Assembly (NCBI RefSeq): GCF_932526225.1 | Contig: NC_064044.1 | Location: forward strand, 2,425,001 to 2,489,000 | Origin: Nematostella vectensis | Taxonomy: Eukaryota > Cnidaria > Anthozoa > Actiniaria > Edwardsiidae | Reading direction: 5' to 3' | DNA length: 64,000 nt | Part shown: in pieces, positions 51,201-63,775 of the stretch | Position numbering within the stretch: the stretch's first letter is position 1 | Layout: each line of letters begins with the position of its first letter | Made by a program: the position numbers and the translations under genes | Notes under the pieces: model-generated | Told to the model about the DNA's origin: nothing | The model's input: the letters and a program-made list of their open reading frames with translations, nothing else | Database searches by the model: none

Positions 51201-51560
51201 CTTGGGGGCTCGCTATGTCGGCGCGTGGCATCGTAACGCACGGGCGCTTTGTTCTTTACCGTGTACAGGACATCAAACAAGCGAAGAAAGAAAAACGTTT
51301 TTTTAGGAACCGTTTTTTTAATAAAAATAAATAGAAATAAATAAAGTGCGATTTGGCGATTCTATTTTTCTTTGTAGAGCTTATCAAGCTATTCACCGGC
51401 CTAAATAATCATTAAAAAACAAAAAAATGCAATGAAAGACGTAAGGGGGAGAGGTTTGTAAAATCGCATAGAATATGGACAAAATCAGCAATACTGTCTA
51501 CGCTGACTAAGTATAGCTGTATTTCACTTTAACCCTTTCGCTTCTGGGAACTTTTGAGCA
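48263..51560 (+). repeat. Array unit 13 (one sub-repeat)
   Basis: Same length as unit 12 (3298 bp) and the same marker set, except ctttgaattt rather than cttttaattt at the start of the sub-repeat. Confidence 0.95.
49362..50289 (+). repeat. Sub-repeat, unit 13 single copy
   Basis: As unit 12 but with ctttgaattt. Exon-like segment 49973-50157. Confidence 0.95.
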
Positions 51561-52659
51561 ACATTGTAAGAAAAACAGACTGAAAAAAGAAACCTCCCCC
51601 CCTATTTCAAGTCCAACACTACCAGTTAAGCTAAGCTACCGCTGACCCAAGACGGTATGCCTTGAAGTTTCCAACAATGCACTGCGGTGCCTTTTCTTTG
51701 TAGCGACGGCACTGCTACAGCCTGTTGCTTATAACAGTTTTGCTTGTAATTTGCTTAAAAATTACAGCTTTTTCACATCTGGAGAGTGCCTTAGGACATC
51801 ATGAAGTCTTTTTGGGCATAATTAATGCTGTGCTCATGGATGTTTGCACGCTGAGGTTGATTCAATGGGATAATTCCTTGTCTGGGCTTCACCAAGTGAG
51901 AAAGGAATTTTCTGGTGAATGGCCTCATACTCTCCATTGTGGGCCATCTTTGCTACCCAACCTTATTCAAAAATTGTTTTCAGGCTTATTCTGGGTTCCT
52001 TGGACCTGGAAATGTTTTGTTTGGCTTCGGGGCAAAGAGACTTATAAAAAAACTGTTATGATTCTGGGGGAGGAGATTGCCCGCCTGTCTGTCAAGGTGT
52101 TTCCAAGACTCCCATGATGCAGTGCAGGCATGCAAAATAGGCTAACAATGGTGACTCGCTTCTAATGGAGGTTCTAGCATTGATTATTGTGACTGATTGC
52201 TGTAAAATGGGACCTGACGGAGCGCAATAAAGGTATCTATTGGTGACTTGATCTGTGTTTGCTTGTCTCTATTTGTAGTTCGGAATTTTGTGTCTTTTTT
52301 GGTAAGAAATGTTTCTAAGTTAAAGCATTTTATTACGAATTGCTTGTTGATATTTTGACAAAAGAGTCAATTCTATTACATTGCTTAGATGCGCTTTTGC
52401 AGGTCGTCTATGCCTTGGATGAATCTATGAGTATCCGGGTCTGGTGATGTTTAGTTTGCATTTTTGACGTTTTGGAGTTGGGCCTATATTTTACAGGCGT
52501 CTCAGGGCGTTATGGCAATGAAAGACTTAAAGGGACAGCGTCATGGTACTGCGCATGTCAGTGTTTATTGTAGGCTTTTAATCGCCTACAAATAGTTGAA
52601 CTTTTTAAAAGCTGTCAATACCTTGTTAAAATAATATGCAATATTTTATTGAAAGCAAT

Positions 52660-53588
52660 ATTTTATAGAAACTATGTTTATTGACAGTTTGTGGTCATTT
52701 TCTTTGAATTTAAGTCCCCCACATGTACCAAAAGCTCATAAGTCAGTATTAGAGTTTACTAAATTTCATTGTGTCAGGTTCAGAGAGCTATTGAAAGCAC
52801 TTACCATGGCACTGCCCCTTTAAATAGCTGTAAAAAAAAAAAAGAAGAGAAAATAGCTGGAGGGGGTCTCTGTTGGTTTTCTTTTAGTTTTAGTTTTCTT
52901 TTATTATTATTTTTTTCTGGGGTGGGGGGGTGGGGGAAGGAGGAATTCAGCTTAAAATTGCCCGTGGTCAATTCAACCAACTAAGCAACTAGTACAAAAG
53001 ATGTTGGTTTTGCAGTCTTTTATTCAATACTTTCAAGGTTATCATGCAATTCTGTAGTTTGACTGGAAATATATACTTTTTTTCTATTCATTTACAGTTC
53101 TATATGTACAGTGTGACCATAGTCATGATTACAATTATTTATAATAATTTTTACCCACTAACAGAAACCAACTTGACTGCAAAACACTCACTGTAAAGCA
53201 TAAGATATTAGGCATTTCTTTCATGTGGCTGTGAGGTTGACCTGTCAACATCTACAGGGGCCACACTCACCTCGGAATCATAGGGGTCCATAAAAGCAAG
53301 GTGTCGCAGAACCTTTCCCTGCCCTCCTTACCCTCTTTCATCAGGAACACCTGTGCAGCCGACACCCTTAGGTGGATGGGGTGCACAGGTGCTTTGGGTG
53401 TGGCCCTGAAGATGGCACAGTGACCACAAGATGTACCAGAATGAAATTGTATATACTGTAAAAACATGTGAGTAGAAAACAGTCAATAGCCATGGAGTTT
53501 TTAGTGTGTTGTACATGTTATACATGTTTTAGGATTTACCTAATTACTTACAGTATTTTTTTTAAATAGAATTTTTTACTTGTATAAT
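52660..53588 (+). repeat. Sub-repeat, unit 14 copy 1
   Basis: As unit 10 copy 1. Exon-like segment 53271-53455. Confidence 0.95.
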
Positions 53589-54514
53589 ATTTTATAGAAA
53601 CTATGTTTATTGACAGTTTGTGGTCATTTTCTTTGAATTTAAGTCCCCCACATGTACCAAAAGCTCATAAGTCAGTATTAGAGTTTACTAAATTTCATTG
53701 TGTCAGGTTCAGAGAGCTATTGAAAGCACTTACCATGGCACTGCCCCTTTAAAGTGCTGTAAAAAAAAAGAAGAGAAAATAGCTGGAGGGGGTCTCTGTT
53801 GGTTTTCTTTTAGTTTTAGTTTTCTTTTATTATTATTTTTTTTCTGGGGTGGGGGGGTGGGGGAAGGAGGAATTCAGCTTAAAATTGCCCGTGGTCAATT
53901 CAACCAACTAAGCAACTAGTACAAAAGATGTTGGTTTTGCAGTCTTTGATTCAATACTTTCAAGGTTATCATGCAAGTCTGTAGTTTGACTGGAAATATA
54001 TACTTTTTTTCTATTCATTTACAGTTCTATATGTACAGTGTGACCATAGTCATGATTACAATTATTTATAATAATTTTTACCCACTAACAGAAACCAACT
54101 TGACTGCAAAACACTCACTGTAAAGCATAAGATATTAGGCATTTCTTTCATGTGGCTGTGAGGTTGACCTGTCAACATCTACAGGGGCCACACTCACCTC
54201 GGAATCATATGGGTCCATAAAAGCAAGGTGTCGCAGAACCTTTCCCTGCCCTCCTTACCCTCTTTCATCAGGAACACCTGTGCAGCCGACACCCTTAGGT
54301 GGATGGGGTGCACAGGTGCTTTGGGTGTGGCCCTGAAGATGGCACAGTGACCACAAGATGTACCAGAATAAAATTGTATATACTGTAAAAACATGTGAGT
54401 AGAAAACAGTCAATAGCCATGGAGTTTTTAGTGTGTTGTACATGTCATACATGTTTTAGGATTTACCTAATTACTTACAGTATTTTTTTAAATAGAATTT
54501 TTTACTTGTATAAT
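53589..54514 (+). repeat. Sub-repeat, unit 14 copy 2 (terminal class)
   Basis: tttaaagtgctg with a private tcatgcaagtctg shared with unit 15. Exon-like segment 54198-54382 has P58H and a unique H5Y. Confidence 0.95.
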
Positions 54515-56883
54515 TTAGATGAGTAATACATACTTTTCATAGTATGTTGTAGAACTCGTCTTGTTCATCCTAAATAACAATCAAAATTATGTTTGTTATT
54601 ATCTTCGTGCAAAGGAATCTACAGTAGTTTTTTAATCAGATAATTGTTTTTCCTTCAACACTCCCCTGTTATTTCAACAGCTCTCTCTTGAGTTTGCTTG
54701 TCTCAGAAATAGACCTTGTTTGATAAACAAAGACATGTTACCCACTTATTCAATAATAGGTAACAACTGCAATATTGTACTGTATGAAAAGAGTGTCCCT
54801 CCCCCTTCTAATGTTGACATCAGTAAATCTAGCAAGCTCATTTTGCTAGATGTATGATGTATACCAGGCTTGTATCCTCCAGGTCCATTTTCATACTCCG
54901 ATGGATGCCATTACGGAATTGATCCGGAGATCCGGAGAAAAATTCACGAGGGGGAGGGCCAGTCAACACTCCTCTCCCCAAAGTCAGACGGTTGTTTGGA
55001 TGGTCTGTTTTTTGTTTTTGTTTTTTGTTTTTGTTTTTTTCTTCTTATTTTTTTCCAAAAACTACGCAGGAGTGAGCGGGGTTAAGCTCTACGAAAATAA
55101 AAATGAATAGAAAAAAAAAAAGAAAAAAGGGCATTGGCATGGGATCGAACCCGACCTGAAAAACAAAACGGAAACCATACATACGGATTACCCAATCGGT
55201 ATGGCAGCACAAGGCTTTTACGGAAGGCTGTAAAGAACCCGAACGCCCCAAGCACCGATATTTCCGGCGAATATGCTGTACAACACTCTTGCAAGGTATT
55301 CCGACCCGCGCATTAATGGGGAGGACAATAACCAGGATCCCAGGCCTGTAATACGGTTACGCCACGCACAGCTCGCTGAGATAGAGGGTGAAAAAATACA
55401 GGTCTATTTGGGCGTCTTCAGTCACTTGGGGGCTCGCTATGTCGGCGCGTGGCATCGTAACGCACGGGCGCATTGTCCTTTACCGTGTACAGGACATCAA
55501 ACAAGCGAAGAAAGAAAAACGTTTTTTTAGGAACCGTTTTTTTAATAAAAATAAATAGAAATAAATAAAGTGCGATTTGACGATTCTATTTTTCTTTGTA
55601 GAGCTTATCAAGCTATTCACCGGCCTAAATAATCATTAAAAAACAAAAAAATGCAATGAAAGACGTAAGGGGGAGAGGTTTGTAAAATCGCATAGAATAT
55701 GGACAAAATCAGCAATACTGTCTACGCTGACTAAGTATAGCTGTATTTCACTTTAACCCTTTCGCTTCTGGGAACTTTTGAGCAACATTGTAAGAAAAAC
55801 AGACTGAAAAAAGAAACCTCCCCCCCTATTTCAAGTCCAACACTACCAGTTAAGCTAAGCTACCGCTGACCCAAGACGGTATGCCTTGAAGTTTCCAACA
55901 ATGCACTGCGGTGCCTTTTCTTTGTAGCGACGGCACTGCTACAGCCTGTTGCTTATAACAGTTTTGCTTGTAATTTGCTTAAAAATTACAGCTTTTTCAC
56001 ATCTGGAGAGTGCCTTAGGACATCATGAAGTCTTTTTGGGCATAATTAATGCTGTGCTCATGGATGTTTGCACGCTGAGGTTGATTCAATGGGATAATTC
56101 CTTGTCTGGGCTTCACCAAGTGAGAAAGGAATTTTCTGGTGAATGGCCTCATACTCTCCATTGTGGGCCATCTTTGCTACCCAACCTTATTCAAAAATTG
56201 TTTTCAGGCTTATTCTGGGTTCCTTGGACCTGGAAATGTTTTGTTTGGCTTCGGGGCAAAGAGACTTATAAAAAAACTGTTATGATTCTGGGGGAGGAGA
56301 TTGCCCGCCTGTCTGTCAAGGTGTTTCCAAGACTCCCATGATGCAGTGCAGGCATGCAAAATAGGCTAACAATGGTGACTCGCTTCTAATGGAGGTTCTA
56401 GCATTGATTATTGTGACTGATTGCTGTAAAATGGGACCTGACGGAGCGCAATAAAGGTATCTATTGGTGACTTGATCTGTGTTTGCTTGTCTCTATTTGT
56501 AGTTCGGAATTTTGTGTCTTTTTTGGTAAGAAATGTTTCTAAGTTAAAGCATTTTATTACGAATTGCTTGTTGATATTTTGACAAAAGAGTCAATTCTAT
56601 TACATTGCTTAGATGCGCTTTTGCAGGTCGTCTATGCCTTGGATGAATCTATGAGTATCCGGGTCTGGTGATGTTTAGTTTGCATTTTTGACGTTTTGGA
56701 GTTGGGCCTATATTTTACAGGCGTCTCAGGGCGTTATGGCAATGAAAGACTTAAAGGGACAGCGTCATGGTACTGCGCATGTCAGTGTTTATTGTAGGCT
56801 TTTAATCGCCTACAAATAGTTGAACTTTTTAAAAGCTGTCAATACCTTGTTAAAATAATATGCAATATTTTATTGAAAGCAAT

Positions 56884-57811
56884 ATTTTATAGAAACTATG
56901 TTTATTGACAGTTTGTGGTCATTTTCTTTTAATTTAAGTCCCCCACATGTACCAAAAGCTCATAAGTCAGTATTAGAGTTTACTAAATTTCATTGTGTCA
57001 GGTTCAGAGAGCTATTGAAAGCACTTACCATGGCACTGCCCCTTTAAATAGCTGTAAAAAAAAAAAGAAGAGAAAATAGCTGGAGGGGGTCTCTGTTGGT
57101 TTTCTTTTAGTTTTAGTTTTCTTTTATTATTATTTTTTTCTGGGGTGGGGGGGTGGGGGAAGGAGGAATTCAGCTTAAAATTGCCCGTGGTCAATTCAAC
57201 CAACTAAGCAACTAGTACAAAAGATGTTGGTTTTGCAGTCTTTTATTCAATACTTTCAAGGTTATCATGCAATTCTGTAGTTTGACTGGAAATATATACT
57301 TTTTTTCTATTCATTTACAGTTCTATATGTACAGTGTGACCATAGTCATGATTACAATTATTTATAATAATTTTTACCCACTAACAGAAACCAACTTGAC
57401 TGCAAAACACTCACTGTAAAGCATAAGATATTAGGCATTTCTTTCATGTGGCTGTGAGGTTGACCTGTCAACATCTACAGGGGCCACACTCACCTCGGAA
57501 TCATAGGGGTCCATAAAAGCAAGGTGTCGCAGAACCTTTCCCTGCCCTCCTTACCCTCTTTCATCAGGAACACCTGTGCAGCCGACACCCTTAGGTGGAT
57601 GGGGTGCACAGGTGCTTTGGGTGTGGCCCTGAAGATGGCACAGTGACCACAAGATGTACCAGAATGAAATTGTATATACTGTAAAAACATGTGAGTAGAA
57701 AACAGTCAATAGCCATGGAGTTTTTAGTGTGTTGTACATGTTATACATGTTTTAGGATTTACCTAATTACTTACAGTATTTTTTTTAAATAGAATTTTTT
57801 ACTTGTATAAT
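56884..57811 (+). repeat. Sub-repeat, unit 15 copy 1
   Basis: cttttaattt at the start, cccgtgg form. Exon-like segment 57494-57678. Confidence 0.95.
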
Positions 57812-58737
57812 ATTTTATAGAAACTATGTTTATTGACAGTTTGTGGTCATTTTCTTTGAATTTAAGTCCCCCACATGTACCAAAAGCTCATAAGTCAGTA
57901 TTAGAGTTTACTAAATTTCATTGTGTCAGGTTCAGAGAGCTATTGAAAGCACTTACCATGGCACTGCCCCTTTAAAGTGCTGTAAAAAAAAAGAAGAGAA
58001 AATAGCTGGAGGGGGTCTCTGTTGGTTTTCTTTTAGTTTTAGTTTTCTTTTATTATTATTTTTTTTCTGGGGTGGGGGGGTGGGGGAAGGAGGAATTCAG
58101 CTTAAAATTGCCCGTGGTCAATTCAACCAACTAAGCAACTAGTACAAAAGATGTTGGTTTTGCAGTCTTTGATTCAATACTTTCAAGGTTATCATGCAAG
58201 TCTGTAGTTTGACTGGAAATATATACTTTTTTTCTATTCATTTACAGTTCTATATGTACAGTGTGACCATAGTCATGATTACAATTATTTATAATAATTT
58301 TTACCCACTAACAGAAACCAACTTGACTGCAAAACACTCACTGTAAAGCATAAGATATTAGGCATTTCTTTCATGTGGCTGTGAGGTTGACCTGTCAACA
58401 TCTACAGGGGCCACACTCACCTCGGAATCATATGGGTCCATAAAAGCAAGGTGTCGCAGAACCTTTCCCTGCCCTCCTTACCCTCTTTCATCAGGAACAC
58501 CTGTGCAGCCGACACCCTTAGGTGGATGGGGTGCACAGGTGCTTTGGGTGTGGCCCTGAAGATGGCACAGTGACCACAAGATGTACCAGAATGAAATTGT
58601 ATATACTGTAAAAACATGTGAGTAGAAAACAGTCAATAGCCATGGAGTTTTTAGTGTGTTGTACATGTCATACATGTTTTAGGATTTACCTAATTACTTA
58701 CAGTATTTTTTTAAATAGAATTTTTTACTTGTATAAT
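57812..58737 (+). repeat. Sub-repeat, unit 15 copy 2 (terminal class)
   Basis: As unit 14 copy 2 but without H5Y. Exon-like segment 58421-58605 has P58H. Confidence 0.95.
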
Positions 58738-61109
58738 TTAGATGAGTAATACATACTTTTCATAGTATGTTGTAGAACTCGTCTTGTTCATCCTAAATAA
58801 CAATCAAAATTATGTTTGTTATTATCTTCGTGCAAAGGAATCTACAGTAGTTTTTTAATCAGATAATTGTTTTTCCTTCAACACTCCCCTGTTATTTCAA
58901 CAGCTCTCTCTTGAGTTTGCTTGTCTCAGAAATAGACCTTGTTTGATAAACAAAGACATGTTACCCACTTATTCAATAATAGGTAACAACTGCAATATTG
59001 TACTGTATGAAAAGAGTGTCCCTCCCCCTTCTAATGTTGACATCAGTAAATCTAGCAAGCTCATTTTGCTAGATGTATGATGTATACCAGGCTTGTATCC
59101 TCCAGGTCCATTTTCATACTCCGATGGATGCCATTACGGAATTGATCCGGAGATCCGGAGAAAAATTCACGAGGGGGAGGGCCAGTCAACACTCCTCTCC
59201 CCAAAGTCAGACGGTTGTTTGGATGGTCTGTTTTTTGTTTTTGTTTTTTGTTTTTGTTTTTTTCTTCTTATTTTTTTCCAAAAACTACGCAGGAGTGAGC
59301 GGGGTTAAGCTCTACGAAAATAAAAATGAATAGAAAAAAAAAAAGAAAAAAGGGCATTGGCATGGGATCGAACCCGACCTGAAAAACAAAACGGAAACCA
59401 TACATACGGATTACCCAATCGGTATGGCAGCACAAGGCTTTTACGGAAGGCTGTAAAGAACCCGAACGCCCCAAGCACCGATATTTCCGGCGAATATGCT
59501 GTACAACACTCTTGCAAGGTATTCCGACCCGCGCATTAATGGGGAGGACAATAACCAGGATCCCAGGCCTGTAATACGGTTACGCCACGCACAGCTCGCT
59601 GAGATAGAGGGTGAAAAAATACAGGTCTATTTGGGCGTCTTCAGTCACTTGGGGGCTCGCTATGTCGGCGCGTGGCATCGTAACGCACGGGCGCATTGTC
59701 CTTTACCGTGTACAGGACATCAAACAAGCGAAGAAAGAAAAACGTTTTTTTAGGAACCGTTTTTTTAATAAAAATAAATAGAAATAAATAAAGTGCGATT
59801 TGACGATTCTATTTTTCTTTGTAGAGCTTATCAAGCTATTCACCGGCCTAAATATTCATTAAAAAACAAAAAAAAAATGCAATGAAAGACGTAAGGGGGA
59901 GAGGTTTGTAAAATCGCATAGAATATGTACAAAATCAGCAATACTGTCTACGCTGACTAAGTATAGCTGTATTTCACTTTAACCCTTTCGTTTCTGGGAA
60001 CTTTTGAGCAACATTGTAAGAAAAACAGACTGAAAAAAGAAACCTCCCCCCCTATTTCAAGTCCAACACTACCAGTTAAGCTAAGCTACCGCTGACCCAA
60101 GACGGTATGCCTTGAAGTTTCCAACAATGCACTGCGGTGCCTTTTCTTTGTAGCGACAGCACTGCTACAGCCTGTTGCTTATAACAGTTTTGCTTGTAAT
60201 TTGCTTAAAAATTACAGCTTTTTCACATCTGGAGAGTGCCTTAGGACATCATGAAGTCTTTTTGGGCATAATTAATGCTGTGCTCATGGATGTTTGCACG
60301 CTGAGGTTGATTCAATGGGATAATTCCTTGTCTGGGCTTCACCAAGTGAGAAAGGAATTTTCTGGTGAATGGCCTCATACTCTCCATTGTGGGCCATCTT
60401 TGCTACCCAACCTTATTCAAAAATTGTTTTCAGGCTTATTCTGGGTTCCTTGGACCTGGAAATGTTTTGTTTGGCTTCGGGGCAAAGAGACTTATAAAAA
60501 AACTGTTATGATTCTGGGGGAGGAGATTGCCCGCCTGTCTGTCAAGGTGTTTCCAAGACTCCCATGATGCAGTGCAGGCATGCAAAATAGGCTAACAATG
60601 GTGACTCGCTTCTAATGGAGGTTCTAGCATTGATTATTGTGACTGATTGCTGTAAAATGGGACCTGACGGAGCGCAATAAAGGTATCTATTGGTGACTTG
60701 ATCTGTGTTTGCTTGTCTCTATTTGTAGTTCGGAATTTTGTGTCTTTTTTGGTAAGAAATGTTTCTAAGTTAAAGCATTTTATTACGAATTGCTTGTTGA
60801 TATTTTGACAAAAGAGTCAATTCTATTACATTGCTTAGATGCGCTTTTGCAGGTCGTCTATGCCTTGGATGAATCTATGAGTATCCGGGTCTGGTGATGT
60901 TTAGTTTGCATTTTTGACGTTTTGGAGTTGGGCCTATATTTTACAGGCGTCTCAGGGCGTTATGGCAATGAAAGACTTAAAGGGACAGCGTCATGGTACT
61001 GCGCATGTCAGTGTTTATTGTAGGCTTTTAATCGCCTACAAATAGTTGAACTTTTTAAAAGCTGTCAATACCTTGTTAAAATAATATGCAATATTTTATT
61101 GAAAGCAAT

Positions 61110-62037
61110 ATTTTATAGAAACTATGTTTATTGACAGTTTGTGGTCATTTTCTTTGAATTTAAGTCCCCCACATGTACCAAAAGCTCATAAGTCAGTATT
61201 AGAGTTTACTAAATTTCATTGTGTCAGGTTCAGAGAGCTATTGAAAGCACTTACCATGGCACTGCCCCTTTAAATAGCTGTAAAAAAAAAAAAGAAGAGA
61301 AAATAGCTGGAGGGGGTCTCTGTTGGTTTTCTTTTAGTTTTAGTTTTCTTTTATTATTATTTTTTTCTGGGGTGGGGGGGTGGGGGAAGGAGGAATTCAG
61401 CTTAAAATTGCCCGTGGTCAATTCAACCAACTAAGCAACTAGTACAAAAGATGTTGGTTTTGCAGTCTTTTATTCAATACTTTCAAGGTTATCATGCAAT
61501 TCTGTAGTTTGACTGGAAATATATACTTTTTTTCTATTCATTTACAGTTCTATATGTACAGTGTGACCATAGTCATGATTACAATTATTTATAATAATTT
61601 TTACCCACTAACAGAAACCAACTTGACTGCAAAACACTCACTGTAAAGCATAAGATATTAGGCATTTCTTTCATGTGGCTGTGAGGTTGACCTGTCAACA
61701 TCTACAGGGGCCACACTCACCTCGGAATCATAGGGGTCCATAAAAGCAAGGTGTCGCAGAACCTTTCCCTGCCCTCCTTACCCTCTTTCATCAGGAACAC
61801 CTGTGCAGCCGACACCCTTAGGTGGATGGGGTGCACAGGTGCTTTGGGTGTGGCCCTGAAGATGGCACAGTGACCACAAGATGTACCAGAATGAAATTGT
61901 GTATACTGTAAAAACATGTGAGTAGAAAACAGTCAATAGCCATGGAGTTTTTAGTGTGTTGTACATGTTATACATGTTTTAGGATTTACCTAATTACTTA
62001 CAGTATTTTTTTAAATAGAATTTTTTACTTGTATAAT
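61110..62037 (+). repeat. Sub-repeat, unit 16 copy 1
   Basis: Exon-like segment 61721-61905 has a unique I2T. Confidence 0.95.
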
Positions 62038-62963
62038 ATTTTATAGAAACTATGTTTATTGACAGTTTGTGGTCATTTTCTTTGAATTTAAGTCCCCCAC
62101 ATGTACCAAAAGCTCATAAGTCAGTATTAGAGTTTACTAAATTTCATTGTGTCAGGTTCAGAGAGCTATTGAAAGCACTTACCATGGCACTGCCCCTTTA
62201 AAGTGCTGTAAAAAAAAAGAAGAGAAAATAGCTGGAGGGGGTCTCTGTTGGTTTTCTTTTAGTTTTAGTTTTCTTTTATTATTATTTTTTTTCTGGGGTG
62301 GGGGGGTGGGGGAAGGAGGAATTCAGCTTAAAATTGCCCGTGGTCAATTCAACCAACTAAGCAACTAGTACAAAAGATGTTGGTTTTGCAGTCTTTGATT
62401 CAATACTTTCAAGGTTATCATGCAATTCTGTAGTTTGACTGGAAATATATACTTTTTTTCTATTCATTTACAGTTCTATATGTACAGTGTGACCATAGTC
62501 ATGATTACAATTATTTATAATAATTTTTACCCACTAACAGAAACCAACTTGACTGCAAAACACTCACTGTAAAGCATAAGATATTAGGCATTTCTTTCAT
62601 GTGGCTGTGAGGTTGACCTGTCAACATCTACAGGGGCCACACTCACCTCGGAATCATATGGGTCCATTAAAGCAAGGTGTCGCAGAACCTTTCCCTGCCC
62701 TCCTTACCCTCTTTCATCAGGAACACCTGTGCAGCCGACACCCTTAGGTGGATGGGGTGCACAGGTGCTTTGGGTGTGGCCCTGAAGATGGCACAGTGAC
62801 CACAAGATGTACCAGAATGAAATTGTATATACTGTAAAAACATGTGAGTAGAAAACAGTCAATAGCCATGGAGTTTTTAGTGTGTTGTACATGTTATACA
62901 TGTTTTAGGATTTACCTAATTACTTACAGTATTTTTTTAAATAGAAATTTTTACTTGTATAAT
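62038..62963 (+). repeat. Sub-repeat, unit 16 copy 2 (terminal class)
   Basis: Exon-like segment 62647-62831 has P58H and a nonsense change. Tail is catgttatac rather than the usual terminal catgtcatac. Confidence 0.95.
62647..62831 (-). pseudogene. Exon-like segment with nonsense change (unit 16 copy 2)
   Basis: The Leu55 codon TTA of other copies reads TAA on the minus strand (plus positions 62667-62669) because of a single A-to-T change in gggtccattaaagc. Splice-site matches remain intact. It also carries P58H. This is the only copy of 28 with a stop. Confidence 0.6.
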
Positions 62964-63654
62964 TTAGATGAGTAATACATACTTTTCATAGTATGTTGTA
63001 GAACTCGTCTCGTTCATCCTAAATAACAATCAAAATTATGTTTGTTATTATCTTCGTGCAAAGGAATCTACAGTAGTTTTTTAATCAGATAATTGTTTTT
63101 CCTTCAACACTCCCCTGTTATTTCAACAGCTCTCTCTTGAGTTTGCTTGTCTCAGAAATAGACCTTGTTTGATAAACAAAGACATGTTACCCACTTATTC
63201 AATAATAGGTAACAACTGCAATATTGTACTGTATGAAAAGAGTGTCCCTCCCCCTTCTAATGTTGACATCAGTAAATCTAGCAAGCTCATTTTGCTAGAT
63301 GTATGATGTATACCAGGCTTGTATCCTCCAGGTCCATTTCCATACTCCGATGGATGCCATTACGGAATTGATCCGGAGATCCGGAGAAAAATTCACGAGG
63401 GGGAGGGCCAGTCAACACTCCTCTCCCCAAAGTCAGACGGTTGTTTGGATGGTCTGTTTTTTGTTTTTGTTTTTTGTTTTTGTTTTTTTCTTCTTATTAT
63501 TTTTCCGAAAACTACGCAGGAGTGAGCGGGGTTAAGCTCTACGAAAAAAAAAATGAATAGAAAAAAAAAAGAAAAAAGGGCATTGGCATGGGATCGAACC
63601 CGACCTGAAAAACAAAACGGAAACCATACATACGGATTACCCAATCGGTATGGC

Positions 63655-63727
63655 AGCAACTAGTACAAAAGATGTTGGTTTTGTAGTCTTTTATTCAATA
63701 CTTTCAAGGTTATCATGCAATTCTGTA
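63655..63727 (+). repeat. 73-bp displaced sub-repeat fragment at array edge
   Basis: Matches positions 1424-1496 of unit 1 apart from one visible C-to-T change (ttttgtagtc). It is fused directly to the truncated unit 16 with AGCA shared between both parents, and ends at ctgta where the sequence becomes unrelated to the array. Confidence 0.9.
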
Positions 63728-63775
63728 AAAACAACATAGACCCACCACCACCTATTTTGATTTGTTTACCGCCCT
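63728..63775. other. Short unique sequence between array edge and inverted MITE
   Basis: About 48 bp with no match to the array by eye. No gene or site seen. Confidence 0.6.

Larger units (their letters stand above)
51561..55784 (+). repeat. Array unit 14 (two sub-repeats)
   Basis: Returns to the unit 1/2-like 3' haplotype (aacgcccc, 7 T, cattgtcc) while keeping the type-B 5' open frame. Shared with unit 15: tcatgcaagtctg, ccattttcatac, cagtcacttgg and gatttgacgatt. Confidence 0.95.
55785..60010 (+). repeat. Array unit 15 (two sub-repeats)
   Basis: Near duplicate of unit 14 for most of its length. Its last about 170 bp switches to the rare end variant seen otherwise only at the end of unit 2 (aaatattcat, longer A-run, tttcgtttctgg). 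Confidence 0.95.
1..63658. repeat. Macrosatellite-like nested tandem array (16 units, continues left of window)
   Basis: The same ordered backbone recurs head-to-tail with starts (taking the motif acattgtaag as phase zero) at 1, 4225, 10307, 13969, 18192, 23341, 26634, 29928, 33223, 36517, 40741, 44965, 48263, 51561, 55785 and 60011. Spacings are 4224, 6082, 3662 (contains the N gap), 4223, 5149, 3293, 3294, 3295, 3294, 4224, 4224, 3298, 3298, 4224 and 4226 bp. The steps are explained by 1 to 4 copies of a sub-repeat of about 927 bp per unit. Copies are nearly identical by eye, differing by scattered substitutions and homopolymer length. The chosen phase is arbitrary and the true left edge is not in the window. 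A macrosatellite or a multi-kb satellite are both fair names; no host gene family is recognised. Confidence 0.97.
60011..63658 (+). repeat. Array unit 16, truncated terminal unit (two sub-repeats)
   Basis: The unit stops inside the tRNA-like module, so about the last 580 bp of a normal unit are missing. Private changes not seen elsewhere include gcgacagcac (60155), gtgtatac in the first exon-like segment, a stop codon in the second, atagaaattttt (62941), ttattatttttccgaaaac (63495) and acgaaaaaaa (63541). Confidence 0.93.

Noticed and set aside
1-63658. rRNA, histone or snRNA tandem gene cluster
   Set aside because: Multi-kb arrays are often one of these, but no recognisable 5S/45S rRNA, histone or spliceosomal RNA sequence appears on either strand of the unit.
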